The notes under the pieces are model-generated. The model was not told the origin of the DNA. It saw nothing but the letters and a program-made list of their open reading frames with translations, and ran no database searches. A stretch of DNA of 64,000 bases from JACVRW01 sp963757815. Lineage in GTDB: Bacteria > Actinomycetota > Thermoleophilia > Solirubrobacterales > Thermoleophilaceae. Each line of letters starts with the position of its first letter. Position 1 is the first letter of the stretch. The stretch is taken from assembly GCA_963757815.1 (NCBI GenBank), contig CAVWSN010000009.1, forward strand, positions 62,001 through 126,000, read 5' to 3'. A program made the translations under genes and the position numbers. Shown piece after piece: positions 26,000-34,430 of this stretch.

Positions 26000-26017
26000 C
26001 TATGCTGCCTGGAGCAA

Positions 26018-26260
26018 GTGCCTTTTGTCGCATACGTCCATGCCCGTGAGCCCGATCCCGATCCGGATGAGCGTCCGGCCTGGGAGCCCGAGTGGCGGCT
26101 GTGGCGCTGGGTCGCGGCCGCGCTTGTGCTGGCTGCCGGGGCGAGCCTGACCCAGGGCCTCGTCTCGCTGGTCCTGGTGCTCGCCGTCTTCGTGCTCGGC
26201 TGCAGGGCTGCTCTCGAGGCGCTGCCCAACGGCGACGGACTGCGCGACCACCGGCAGTAG
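26018..26260 (+). CDS. Small two-TM membrane protein
   Basis: An 80-residue protein from GTG 26018. It has an acidic, proline-rich N-terminus (REPDPDPDERPAWEPEWRLW), then two hydrophobic stretches (WVAAALVLAAGASLTQGL and SLVLVLAVFVLGCRAALEAL) and a short polar tail. Nineteen bases separate it from the reductase end, so it may be the last gene of that unit. No ribosome site is obvious apart from GGAG eight bases upstream. I do not recognise a family. Confidence 0.5.
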   Translation: MPFVAYVHAREPDPDPDERPAWEPEWRLWRWVAAALVLAAGASLTQGLVSLVLVLAVFVLGCRAALEALPNGDGLRDHRQ

Positions 26261-26276
26261 CGGTCGGCAGCCCTCC

Positions 26277-27503
26277 TTACGACCAGCTGTCCCAGGCCTG
26301 GAGCGACGGTAACGGATCGAAGGGACTGCCGCCGTCGTACCAGCCCGGCGCGGTCCAGAGCTCGAAGTGGAGGTGGCAGCCGCGGGCGTTGCCGGTCTCG
26401 CCGACTGAACCGATGCGCTGACCGGTGTAAATGCGGTCGCCCACCCGGAACGGTGAGGGCTCGGCCATGTGCATGTACGCGTAGTCGAGATCGGTGCCTG
26501 CGCCGTCGACCACCAGGTAGTTCCCAGCGGCGCCGTGGTAGCCGCTGTACTGGACCGTGCCGCCGCGGGCCGCGACCAGCGGCACTCCGCATTTGGCGAA
26601 CACGTCGTGGCCCTGGTGGGAGTGGCCGGCGCGGCCGGAGCCGAACTGCGCGCCGGCGCCGCCGTAATCGTGCCGGCCGCGCACAGGGAAGACGTGGTCG
26701 TAGAGGTCGAAGGCGTCGCGCTGGACGTCGCCGGTCTGGGCGCTCGTCGCGCGTGAGCCGTCGGCCGCGGCGGCGGTCAGCCGGAACGAGTAGCGGCCGA
26801 GCGGCGCCGGGACCGCGCCGAGCTGACCGTTCCAGGAGATGCTGGTGACCTGGCCCGGCACGACGCCCTGGGGCACCCAGGACTTGACCGGGACCCCGTC
26901 GGCCGTGCGGACGAGCTCGACGGTGAGCGCGGCCGGCGCGGGCCCAGACAGTCGGAACGAGAACGTGACGGCGCGGCGCGCTCCCACGAAGGCCTTGGTG
27001 CGGCTGGTGCCGGTCTCGAGCAGTGGGGCGCCGGCCGAGACCGGCCCGGGCACGGGGGACAGCGCGGCGCTCGGCGCGGGCGGTGGCGGGGGGAGGATTG
27101 CCACCGGCCTGGTGAGGCCGGAGCGGGTGCCGGCCGCCGTGCTCGCCGAGACCGGGCCGGTCACGGCTCCGGCCGGGACGAGTGCATGGATGCGCGTGTC
27201 GCTTCCCGCCCGGACCTGGACGCTCAGGTCGTCAGATCGTCCGTAGCTGCCGTGGAACGTCACGCCGGCGACACCGCTGAGAGCGGTCCCCGTGATCTTC
27301 AGGGTGCTGCCGGCCCGCGCCCGCCGGCGGGACGCGCAGGATCGCAGGCAGCTCACGCTGCCGATCTTCGGTGTGGCTACATACGTGGCCCCGCCGCCAC
27401 CACCCGAGCCGGGTGACTGCGCCCCCGCCGCGGGTGCGGCGGCGAGCACGCTGAGCGCGAGCGCGCAGGCAAAATGCCTCGCGAAAGCACGGTTGACTTG
27501 CAA
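26277..27503 (-). CDS. M23-family cell-wall peptidase with IPT and Ig-like domains
   Basis: A secreted protein of 408 residues. A signal peptide (FACALALSVLAAAPAAGAQ) is followed by a Gly stretch, an IPT/TIG-like domain (TLKITGTALSGVAGVTFHG), a proline linker, a FlgD-like Ig domain (VSWNGQ-type, here TSISWNGQLGAVPAPLGRYSF) and a C-terminal LytM/M23 zinc peptidase domain. The zinc ligands are in SHQGHDVFAKCG and CHLHFELW, separated by YLVVDGAGTDLDYAYMHM. It should cut peptide cross-links or stem peptides in the wall. A c-di-AMP riboswitch precedes it on the same strand, tying its expression to cell-wall and osmotic state. Confidence 0.87.
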   Translation of the reverse strand: MQVNRAFARHFACALALSVLAAAPAAGAQSPGSGGGGGATYVATPKIGSVSCLRSCASRRRARAGSTLKITGTALSGVAGVTFHGSYGRSDDLSVQVRAGSDTRIHALVPAGAVTGPVSASTAAGTRSGLTRPVAILPPPPPAPSAALSPVPGPVSAGAPLLETGTSRTKAFVGARRAVTFSFRLSGPAPAALTVELVRTADGVPVKSWVPQGVVPGQVTSISWNGQLGAVPAPLGRYSFRLTAAAADGSRATSAQTGDVQRDAFDLYDHVFPVRGRHDYGGAGAQFGSGRAGHSHQGHDVFAKCGVPLVAARGGTVQYSGYHGAAGNYLVVDGAGTDLDYAYMHMAEPSPFRVGDRIYTGQRIGSVGETGNARGCHLHFELWTAPGWYDGGSPFDPLPSLQAWDSWS

Positions 27504-27527
27504 ATCCCTTGGCCTCTCTTCTGGTCC

Positions 27528-27680
27528 GGCCTACGGGGTTAGCTGACGGGCTCGCGCTCGAAGAGCAGCGCTACGAACCGGGTGATCGGCTCGATTCGCC
27601 CCATCGAAGTCCGTCTTTCGACGGCCTCCGAACGGTTCCCCCGCTCCCGCCGACGGACGCCGGCGGAGATTCGGCAGGCA
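27528..27680 (-). ncRNA. c-di-AMP riboswitch (ydaO/yuaA leader)
   Basis: On the minus strand, 25 to about 175 bases before the M23 peptidase start, the conserved blocks of the ydaO-yuaA class occur in order: GCCGAATCT (27667-27675), GGGGGAACCG (27633-27642), GGGGCGAATCG (27592-27602) and the 3' block CCCGTCAGCTAACCCCG followed by TAGGCC (27528-27550). The 3' block is the strongest hallmark of the class. Paired elements such as CGCCGG/CCGTCGGCG and GCCGTC/GACGG lie between them. In actinobacteria this class controls wall hydrolases (rpf, NlpC/P60, M23) and generally turns expression off when c-di-AMP binds. Exact stem borders are approximate. Confidence 0.88.
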
Positions 27681-27694
27681 CTGACGGCCGCGGC

Positions 27695-27700
27695 AGTATA
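27695..27700 (-). promoter_or_regulatory. Probable -10 box for the riboswitch transcript
   Basis: TATACT on the minus strand, about 15-20 bases before the first conserved riboswitch block, is the only good -10 hexamer in this GC-rich gap. No convincing -35 hexamer lies 16-18 bases upstream of it. Confidence 0.4.
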
Positions 27701-27804
27701 AACGGGAGCCCCGGGACCCCTTGACGGGCTATCCCGCAGTGGTCGATTCCGGGGTCCATCTGCCACACTACGACGCCGGCCGCCTCCAGGGCGGTCCCTC
27801 TGTG

Positions 27805-28239
27805 ATGAAGACCTACGTGGCGACACCGGCTACTCGCGAGCGCAACTGGCTCGTGGTCGACGCGAGCGGCAAGACGCTCGGCCGTTTGGCCACCCAGATC
27901 GCCGATTCCCTTCGCGGCAAGCGCAAGCCGGAGTACACGCCGCACGTGGACGTGGGCGACTTCGTGATCGTCGTCAACGCCGAGAAGATCTCGGTAACGG
28001 GCAACAAGCTCGAGGAGAAGCGCTACTACCGCCACTCCGGGTATCCCGGCGGCCTTCGCAGCCGCACGCTCGAGGAGATGCTCGAGCGTCGCCCGGAGGA
28101 GGTGATCCGGCTGGCCGTCAAGGGGATGCTTCCGCGCAACCGCCTCGGCCGCGCCCAGCTGCGCAAGCTCAAGATCTATGCCGGGCCCGATCACCCCCAC
28201 GCCGCCCAGAAGCCCGAGCCGATGGAGGTTGTCGCCTGA
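27805..28239 (+). CDS. rplM: 50S ribosomal protein L13
   Basis: Large-subunit assembly protein of 144 residues. MKTYVATPATRERNWLVVD, KTLGRLATQIADSLRGKRK, GDFVIVVNAEKISVTGNK, KRYYRHSGYPGG and VKGMLPRNRLGRAQLRKLKI are all standard L13. I chose ATG 27805; the GTG one codon before and the further upstream in-frame codons lie in the leader. The stop TGA overlaps the rpsI ATG. rplM-rpsI is the universal pair, followed here by glmM and glmS, so one long transcript may link ribosome and wall-precursor supply. About 300 bases separate it from the divergent M23 gene, half of them the riboswitch. Confidence 0.95.
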   Translation: MKTYVATPATRERNWLVVDASGKTLGRLATQIADSLRGKRKPEYTPHVDVGDFVIVVNAEKISVTGNKLEEKRYYRHSGYPGGLRSRTLEEMLERRPEEVIRLAVKGMLPRNRLGRAQLRKLKIYAGPDHPHAAQKPEPMEVVA

Positions 28240-29254
28240 TGACGGAAGAGCCGCAGCGGCCCGAGGACGAGGCGCCCGAGGGCGCGCCCGGCGAGCCGGG
28301 CGAGGCGACGCCGTCGGAGACGGCGCCCGAGGGCGGCGACCAGGCCGTTCCTGAACAGCCCGAGGAGAGCCCCGCCGGGGACGGCGACGGCGAGGAGCAC
28401 CCCGGCCCCGAAATCGAGGGGATCGAGGAGCTCGCGCAGGCCGCCGAGGCCGGCCAGCCCGAGGAGGCGACGGAGGGCGAGCCCGCCGAGGCCGGCCAGC
28501 CGAGGAGGCCACGGAGGGCGAGCCGGCCGAGGAGGCCGCAGAGGGCGAGCCCGCCCAGGAGGCCGCAGAGGGCGAGCCCGCCCAGGAGCCCGCCGAAGGC
28601 GAGCCAGCCGAGGAGGCGCCCCGCGCTGAGCGCCCGCGTCCCGGCGCCCGCCGCAAGGGCGCCGACGAGCGCGGTGCCGATGAGGTCATTCCCGGCGCCC
28701 ACCTGGAGCCCGATCTCGTGCTCGAGGAGCAGCGCCCCGCCGAGGGCGAGTTCGGCGAGTACGCCGAGTACGCCGAGACCGAGGCCGGCGAGCAGGTGGG
28801 AGAGGCCGCCGAGGAAGCGGCCCAGGAGGAGCAGCAGGTCCCCCACACCCCGCTCGACCTGGCGGCCGACGCCCGCTATCGCGCCACCGGCAAGCGCAAG
28901 AGCTCAGTCGCCCGCGTGACGCTCAAGCCGGGCGAGGGCACCTACACGATCAACGGCCGCCATCTCGACGAGTACTTCCCGCGCGTCCTCCTCCAGCGCA
29001 TGGCCCGCCAGCCGCTCGAGGCGACCGGCAACCAGGCGCGCATGGACGTGGTGGCGCTGATCCACGGTGGCGGCGTCTCGGCGCAGGCCACGGCGCTGCG
29101 CCACGGCATCGCCAGGGCGCTGGTCGAGGCCGACCCGGCCCTGCGCGGCGAGCTGAAGCGACGCGGCTACCTCACGCGCGACCCGCGCGTGAAGGAACGA
29201 AAGAAGGCCGGTCTCAAGAAGGCCCGCAAGCGGCCTCAGTTCTCCAAGCGTTAG
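28239..29254 (+). CDS. rpsI: 30S ribosomal protein S9 with long acidic repeat extension (frameshifted)
   Basis: The C-terminal 130 residues are a normal S9: YRATGKRKSSVARVTLKPG, NGRHLDEYFPR, HGGGVSAQATALRHGIARAL, RRGYLTRDPRVKERKKAGLK and the universal KARKRPQFSKR end, which reaches the P-site tRNA. The first 205 or so residues are an acidic Glu/Pro/Ala-rich extension with EEAAEGEPAQ-type repeats, far longer than the short extension seen in many actinobacterial S9 proteins. One C is missing at 28499-28501 in the repeat zone; the previous repeat copy shows the expected sequence. The ATG at 28239 overlaps the rplM stop. A start after the repeats is possible, but the frame stays acidic and coding-like throughout. 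Confidence 0.87.
28532..28585 (+). repeat. Perfect 27-bp tandem repeat within rpsI
   Basis: Two identical 27-bp units (28532-28558 and 28559-28585) encode EAAEGEPAQ. Diverged copies flank them from about 28450 to 28625 (EEATEGEPAEAGQP, EPAEGEPAEE). The repeat zone coincides with the one-base deletion that breaks the S9 frame, a typical place for slippage or assembly error. Confidence 0.8.
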
Positions 29255-29259
29255 AAGTC

Positions 29260-30555
29260 GTGGCGCTGTTCGGGACGGACGGTGTCCGCGGGGTCGCGGG
29301 CGAGTTTCTCAGTGGCGATCTAGCGCTTGCGCTGGGGCGCGCGGCGGCGCGGGAGTCGGGAGCCGAGGCGCCCCAGGTCCTGATCGTTCGGGACACGCGC
29401 GAGTCCGGCGAGATGCTCGAGGCGGCGCTCGCCGCCGGCATCGCCGCGGGCGGCGGACACGCGCTCCTCGGCGGTGTGCTCCCCACGCCCGGCGCCTCGG
29501 TGCTCGTGCGCCGCTACGGATTCGACATGGCCGCTGTCGTTTCCGCCTCCCACAATCCCTACGAGGACAACGGGATCAAGTTCTTCGGCGCCGAGGGCAT
29601 GAAGCTCGACGACGATCAGGAGGCGCGCATCGAGGCGGCGCTCGACCAGGGCGCCTCGCGGATCGGGCGGGTGCGGGAGCTCCACGGCGCCGCGGGCGAC
29701 TATCTGCGCGAGCTCGAGCTGCGCTTCCGCGACCTCGATCTCTCGGGTCTGAGCATCCTGCTCGACTGCGCGAACGGGGCCACCTACAGCGTCGCGCCCG
29801 AGATCTTCCGCCGCCTCGGCGCACGCGTGGACGCGCTGGCGGTCGAGCCGGACGGGCGCAACATCAACCTGGACTGCGGCTCGACCCACGTGCAGCGGCT
29901 CGCGGAGCAGATGGACGGTCACGACGCCGGATTCGCGTTCGACGGCGACGGTGACCGGGTACTGGCGGTGGACCGCAAGGGCGCTGTCGTCGACGGGGAC
30001 GAGCTGATGGCGCTCATCGCCCTTCACCTGCGCGAGCACGATCGCCTGCCCGGCCACGGCGTGGCGGTGACGGTGATGACGAACTACGGGTTCCACAGCG
30101 CGATGAAGGGCGCCGGGATCGAGGTGGCCACCACCCCGGTCGGCGACCGCTACGTGCTTGCGGAGCTGGTGCGGCGCGGCTGGGCGCTGGGCGGAGAGCA
30201 GTCCGGGCACATCATCGACACCGGTTTCGTGCCGGCGGGCGACGGGATCGCCGCGGCGCTGCTCGTGCTCGAGGCGCTCGCGGGAGGGGACCTGGCCGAG
30301 CGCCATGCGATGGAGAAGCTCCCGCAGCGGCTCGTGAACGTGCGTGTGCGCGATCGCGCGGCGATCGACGCCGCCGCGGCGGTATGGGAAGCCGTCGGGG
30401 AGCAGTCGAAGCGCCTCGAGGGCCGCGGCCGCGTGCTGGTGCGCCCGTCGGGGACGGAGCCGCTCGTGCGCGTGATGGTCGAGGCGCCGCAGGAGAACGA
30501 GTGCCAGGAGATCGTTGACCATTTAGCGAATGTCGTCGAGACGGAGTTAGGCTGA
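29260..30555 (+). CDS. glmM: Phosphoglucosamine mutase
   Basis: Interconverts glucosamine-6-phosphate and glucosamine-1-phosphate for UDP-GlcNAc and peptidoglycan. 431 residues from GTG 29260. VALFGTDGVRGVAGEFL is the GlmM N-terminus, the phosphorylated serine is in VVSASHNPYEDNGIKFF near residue 98, the metal loop is FDGDGDRVL, the sugar loop GGEQSGH and the phosphate loop RPSGTEPLVRVM. It starts five bases after rpsI and is followed six bases later by glmS, which makes its substrate. Confidence 0.95.
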   Translation: MALFGTDGVRGVAGEFLSGDLALALGRAAARESGAEAPQVLIVRDTRESGEMLEAALAAGIAAGGGHALLGGVLPTPGASVLVRRYGFDMAAVVSASHNPYEDNGIKFFGAEGMKLDDDQEARIEAALDQGASRIGRVRELHGAAGDYLRELELRFRDLDLSGLSILLDCANGATYSVAPEIFRRLGARVDALAVEPDGRNINLDCGSTHVQRLAEQMDGHDAGFAFDGDGDRVLAVDRKGAVVDGDELMALIALHLREHDRLPGHGVAVTVMTNYGFHSAMKGAGIEVATTPVGDRYVLAELVRRGWALGGEQSGHIIDTGFVPAGDGIAAALLVLEALAGGDLAERHAMEKLPQRLVNVRVRDRAAIDAAAAVWEAVGEQSKRLEGRGRVLVRPSGTEPLVRVMVEAPQENECQEIVDHLANVVETELG

Positions 30556-30561
30556 GCGACC

Positions 30562-32394
30562 GTGTGCGGGATCATCGGATACGTGGGACCCCGGGAGTGC
30601 CGCGACCTGCTGCTGCAGGGGCTCCGGCGGCTCGAGTACCGCGGCTACGACTCTGCCGGCCTGTCGGTGATCCGCAACGGGTCGATCGGCAGCGTTCATG
30701 CCGTCGGAAACCTGGACTACCTGCGTGCGGCGGTGGCTTCCACCAACGGCGATCTGCGCGGCTCGACGGGTATCGGGCACACGCGCTGGGCCACCCACGG
30801 ACGCGTGACCGAGGAGAACGCGCACCCGCACTGGGACACCTCGGGCCGCGTGCACATAGTTCTCAATGGGATCGTCGAGAACTGGACCGAACTGCGCGAC
30901 CGGCTGGTCGCGGACGGCGCGGAGTTCACCTCGGAGACGGACGCCGAGGTCGTGGCACACCTGATCGCCGAGCATCTCGACGGCGACCTCGTCGAGGCCG
31001 TGCGGCGCGCGTACAACGAGCTGCGCGGCCACTACGCCTTCGTGGCGATATCGGCCGACGAGCCGGGGGTGCTGGTCGGGGCGCGCAAGGAGTGCCCGCT
31101 CGTGGTCGGCCTGGGCGAGGGGGAGAGCTTCATCGCCTCGGCGATCCCCGCGTTCCTGTCGGAGACCCGGCGCGTGCAGCTGGTCCACGACGGCGAGATC
31201 GTTGCGGTGACCCCGGAGGGCTCGCGCTTCCTGTCGCCCGACGGCGCTGCCATCGAGCGCGACGTCGACGACGTCGAGTGGGACGAGGAGCAGGCCGAGA
31301 AGGGCGGCTACGAGACCTTCATGCTCAAGGAGATCCACGAGCAGGCGGACGCCGTCGCGGAGACGGTTGCCGGACGCCTTGGAGACGAGGGCGTCGAGCT
31401 CGAGGACATCGGGATCTCGGACGAGTTCCTGAAGGGGATCCGCCGCGTCGTGATCGTGGCCTGCGGCACCTCCTACCACGCCGGGCTTGTCGGCCGCTAC
31501 GCGATCGAGTGGTGGGCGCGCGTCCCGGTGGAGATGGACATCGCCTCCGAGTTCCGCTACCGCAACCCGGTGCTCGACGAGCGCGACCTGGTCATCGGCA
31601 TCTCGCAGTCCGGTGAGACCGCCGACACGCTGGCGGCAATGCGCCTGGCCCGCGAGCGCGGCGCCAAGGTACTCGCGATCACGAACATCATGGGCAGCCA
31701 GGCGACGCGCGACTCGGACGGTGTCCTGTTCACCCGCGCCGGCCTCGAGATCGGCGTCGCGGCCACCAAGACCTTCGTCGCCCAGGTCACGGCGATGTAC
31801 CTCTTCGCGCTGAAGCTCGCCCAGCTCCACGGCATGCTCGAGGGCGATGTGTTGCGCCGGCTCTGTGACGAGCTGCGCGCGATGCCACACCTGATCACGC
31901 GTCTCGTGGAGGAGGCGGACGAGCCGGTGCGGCGGATCGCCGAGCACTGGAAAGACGCGGGCTTCTTCCTGTACCTGGGCAGGCACATCGGCCTGCCGAT
32001 CTGCCTCGAGGGCGCCCTCAAGCTCAAGGAGATCTCCTACATCCCGACCGACGCCTACGCGGCCGGCGAGATGAAGCACGGGCCGATCGCCCTGCTCGAC
32101 GACAACACGCCTGTCGTCTGCGTCGCGACCGAATCGCCGGTGCTCGACAAGGTGCTGTCGAACATCGCCGAGGTCCGGGCGCGCGGGGCCCACGTGATCG
32201 CGGTCGCCACCGAGGGGAGCGGGCGCGTGGCCGAGCACGCCGAGGAGGTCGTCGAGATCCCCGCGACCGACTGGGTGCTGCAGCCCATGCTGGCGGTGAT
32301 CCCGCTGCAGATGCTCGCCTACGACATCGCCCGCGCGCGCGGCCTGAACGTGGACCAGCCGCGCAACCTCGCGAAGACCGTCACCGTCGAGTAG
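30562..32394 (+). CDS. glmS: Glutamine-fructose-6-phosphate aminotransferase (isomerising)
   Basis: First committed step of hexosamine synthesis, 610 residues. The N-terminal class II amidotransferase opens with Met-Cys (MCGIIGYVGPRECRD, Cys as nucleophile) and has GIGHTRWATHG and NGIVENW. Two SIS sugar-isomerase domains follow (VIVACGTSYHAGL, SQSGETADTLAAM and GRHIGLPICLEGALKLKEISY), ending in the conserved NLAKTVTVE. It starts at GTG 30562. No glmS ribozyme is present in the six-base gap. The stop overlaps the acpS start. Confidence 0.95.
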   Translation: MCGIIGYVGPRECRDLLLQGLRRLEYRGYDSAGLSVIRNGSIGSVHAVGNLDYLRAAVASTNGDLRGSTGIGHTRWATHGRVTEENAHPHWDTSGRVHIVLNGIVENWTELRDRLVADGAEFTSETDAEVVAHLIAEHLDGDLVEAVRRAYNELRGHYAFVAISADEPGVLVGARKECPLVVGLGEGESFIASAIPAFLSETRRVQLVHDGEIVAVTPEGSRFLSPDGAAIERDVDDVEWDEEQAEKGGYETFMLKEIHEQADAVAETVAGRLGDEGVELEDIGISDEFLKGIRRVVIVACGTSYHAGLVGRYAIEWWARVPVEMDIASEFRYRNPVLDERDLVIGISQSGETADTLAAMRLARERGAKVLAITNIMGSQATRDSDGVLFTRAGLEIGVAATKTFVAQVTAMYLFALKLAQLHGMLEGDVLRRLCDELRAMPHLITRLVEEADEPVRRIAEHWKDAGFFLYLGRHIGLPICLEGALKLKEISYIPTDAYAAGEMKHGPIALLDDNTPVVCVATESPVLDKVLSNIAEVRARGAHVIAVATEGSGRVAEHAEEVVEIPATDWVLQPMLAVIPLQMLAYDIARARGLNVDQPRNLAKTVTVE

Positions 32395-32768
32395 TGGCCG
32401 CGGTCGGCCTCGACCTGCTCGACATACAGCGCTTCGAGCGCGCGCTGGAGCGGAGACCGCGGCTGGCGGAGCGCCTGTTCACCGATGGAGAGCGGGACTA
32501 CGCGGCAGCCCGTGCGCGGCCCGGCATGCACCTGGCGGCGCGCTTCTGCGCCAAGGAGGCGGTGGCCAAGGCGCTCGGCCTTAGGGGCTGGAGCTTTCGG
32601 GACGTCGAGGTGGTGGCGACGGAGGCGGCGCCCTTCGTGCGGCTGAGCGGGAGCGCGGCGCGGCGGGCTGAGGAGCTGGGGGTGATTGCTTCGGTTTCGC
32701 TTACGCATACGGATACGGTGGCGGGGGCGGTTGCGGTCGCCGTTATGGACGGCAAACGGCAGCGGTAA
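32394..32768 (+). CDS. acpS: Holo-[acyl-carrier-protein] synthase
   Basis: Transfers 4'-phosphopantetheine from CoA to the serine of apo-ACP. 124 residues, typical AcpS length. The metal-binding aspartate is in AVGLDLLDIQRFE, followed by FTDGERDYAAA, the signature ARFCAKEAVAKALG and the C-terminal VSLTHTDTVAGAVAVAV. The GTG start at 32394 uses the last base of the glmS stop. About 140 bases with an AT-rich patch (around 32820-32850) separate it from nnr, so a new promoter may lie there. That patch also has nested short inverted repeats (CGTTGA/TCAACG, CGTGC/GCACG). Confidence 0.93.
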   Translation: MAAVGLDLLDIQRFERALERRPRLAERLFTDGERDYAAARARPGMHLAARFCAKEAVAKALGLRGWSFRDVEVVATEAAPFVRLSGSAARRAEELGVIASVSLTHTDTVAGAVAVAVMDGKRQR

Positions 32769-32907
32769 AGGGGGCGGTGGTCCGGCCGGTCCCGGCAGCC
32801 CGCTCGGCCGTCCGCGAAACGTTGATCGTGCAATTGTTGTCGTCAACGAGCACGCGTGGAACGGGCGGGAACGTTCGGCCGAAACCTGACAGGCTGCCCG
32901 CTCGCGA

Positions 32908-34416
32908 ATGCAGGACTGGCTCGATCCCCTTTATGAGGCCGCCGAGATGCGCGCCGTCGACGCCTGGGCTATCGACGAGCAGGGGGTGCCGTCGCTCGAT
33001 CTGATGGAGCGGGCCGGTATCGGGCTCGCGCGAGTCGCCGCTGAGGCGGCGCGGCCCGGGCCGGTCCGGATCGTGGTCGGGAAGGGCAACAACGGGGGCG
33101 ACGGCCTCGTCGCCGCCCGCGTGCTGCGTGAGGACGGCCACGAGGTCGACGTGCTGACGATCGCGGCCCTCGATGAGCTGCGCGGCGACGCTCTCGTCAA
33201 CCTCGAGCGGCTGCCCGGCGCCGCGCCGGAGCCGTTCGGCGCTGAGCGCCTCGAGGGCTCCGGCGTGGTGGTCGACGCGCTGCTCGGCACCGGGTTCGAG
33301 GGGGTGCCGCGCGAGCCGCTGGCCGGGGCGATCGCCGCGACCAATGCGCAGGACGCTCCGGTCGTGGCCTGCGACGTACCGTCAGGCGTGAACGCCTCGA
33401 GCGGCGAGGTCGAGGGCGAGGCGGTGCGCGCCCAGGTGACGGCGACCTTCCACGCCTCGAAGGTCGGGCTGCACGTGGAGCCCGGCAAGAGCCACGCCGG
33501 CGCCGTCGAGGTGATCGAGATCGGCGTTCCGCGGGGCGCCCCGGCGAGCGGCGCCGCCGGCCTGATCTCGGAGCGCGTGCTCGACCTCTATCCGCGCCGC
33601 GGGCGCAGCGGGACGAAGTTCGACTCGGGTGTCGTGGTCGTGGCGGGCGGCTCGGCCGGGCTGACGGGCGCTCCCACCATGGCGGCGCGCTCCGCATCGC
33701 GGGCGGGTGCCGGATATGTCCAGGTCGCGGTCCCGGAGTCCGCTCAGGCCGCGATCGACATGCGGCTCCTCGAGCAGATGAGCCGCGGCCTCCCGGAACA
33801 CGACGGCGCCCACTCGCCTGCCGGCGCTGCGGTCGTGGCGGAGATGGCCGAGCGTGCCGGTGCCGTCGTGCTCGGGCCGGGCCTCGGCCGCGAGGAGGGC
33901 GCGGCGGAGTTTGCGCGCACCGTCGCGGAGATGGTCGGCGTGCCGCTGCTCGTGGACGCCGACGGGCTGAACGCGCACGCCGGGCGGCTCGAGCTCCTCC
34001 GAGGCCGTGCCGCACCCACGGTTCTGACCCCTCACGAGGGCGAGCTGGCCCGGCTGCTCGAGGTCGAGACGACCGAGGTCAAGGCGCACAGGCTCGCCTA
34101 CGCGCGCGATGCGGCCGAGCGCAGCGGCGCGGTGGTGCTGCTGAAAGGCGACGACACGATCGTGGTCGCCCCCGATGGGCCGGCCGCGATCAGCCCCGGC
34201 GCCACGCCCGCGCTCGCCACCGCCGGCACCGGCGACGTGCTGTCGGGCCTGATCGGCGCGCTGCTCGCAAAGGGGCTCGGCGCGTTCGAGGCCGCGGCGC
34301 TCGGCGCGCTCGCCCACGCGCTCGCCGGACGGGCGGCCGCCGAGCGCTACGGGGCCGATCACGTCGTGGCCGGGGACGTGATCGACGCGCTCCCGTACGG
34401 CCTGACGCTGCGGTAA
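32908..34416 (+). CDS. nnr: Bifunctional NAD(P)H-hydrate epimerase/dehydratase
   Basis: Repairs damaged NAD(P)H hydrates. The N-terminal YjeF_N epimerase domain (about residues 1-215) has MRAVDAWAIDEQGVPSLDLM, VVGKGNNGGDGLVAARVL, DALLGTGFEG and PVVACDVPSGVNA. The C-terminal ribokinase-like dehydratase has VVVVAGGSAGLTGAPTMAAR, VLGPGLGREEG, VLTPHEGELARLL and TAGTGDVLSGLIGALLA. 502 residues, normal for the fused form. Its place between acpS and alr is the common actinobacterial order. Confidence 0.94.
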   Translation: MQDWLDPLYEAAEMRAVDAWAIDEQGVPSLDLMERAGIGLARVAAEAARPGPVRIVVGKGNNGGDGLVAARVLREDGHEVDVLTIAALDELRGDALVNLERLPGAAPEPFGAERLEGSGVVVDALLGTGFEGVPREPLAGAIAATNAQDAPVVACDVPSGVNASSGEVEGEAVRAQVTATFHASKVGLHVEPGKSHAGAVEVIEIGVPRGAPASGAAGLISERVLDLYPRRGRSGTKFDSGVVVVAGGSAGLTGAPTMAARSASRAGAGYVQVAVPESAQAAIDMRLLEQMSRGLPEHDGAHSPAGAAVVAEMAERAGAVVLGPGLGREEGAAEFARTVAEMVGVPLLVDADGLNAHAGRLELLRGRAAPTVLTPHEGELARLLEVETTEVKAHRLAYARDAAERSGAVVLLKGDDTIVVAPDGPAAISPGATPALATAGTGDVLSGLIGALLAKGLGAFEAAALGALAHALAGRAAAERYGADHVVAGDVIDALPYGLTLR

Positions 34417-34430
34417 GGTCGCGGCCTCGA

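Noticed and set aside
27697..27702. TATAAA on the plus strand as an rplM promoter
   Set aside because: The same bases give a better TATACT on the minus strand, correctly placed for the riboswitch transcript, and the plus-strand copy lacks a -35.
27721..27804. Extended N-terminus for L13
   Set aside because: The added 28 residues do not resemble L13, and ATG 27805 begins exactly at the family start.
30556..30561. glmS ribozyme
   Set aside because: The gap between glmM and glmS is six bases and holds no catalytic fold.
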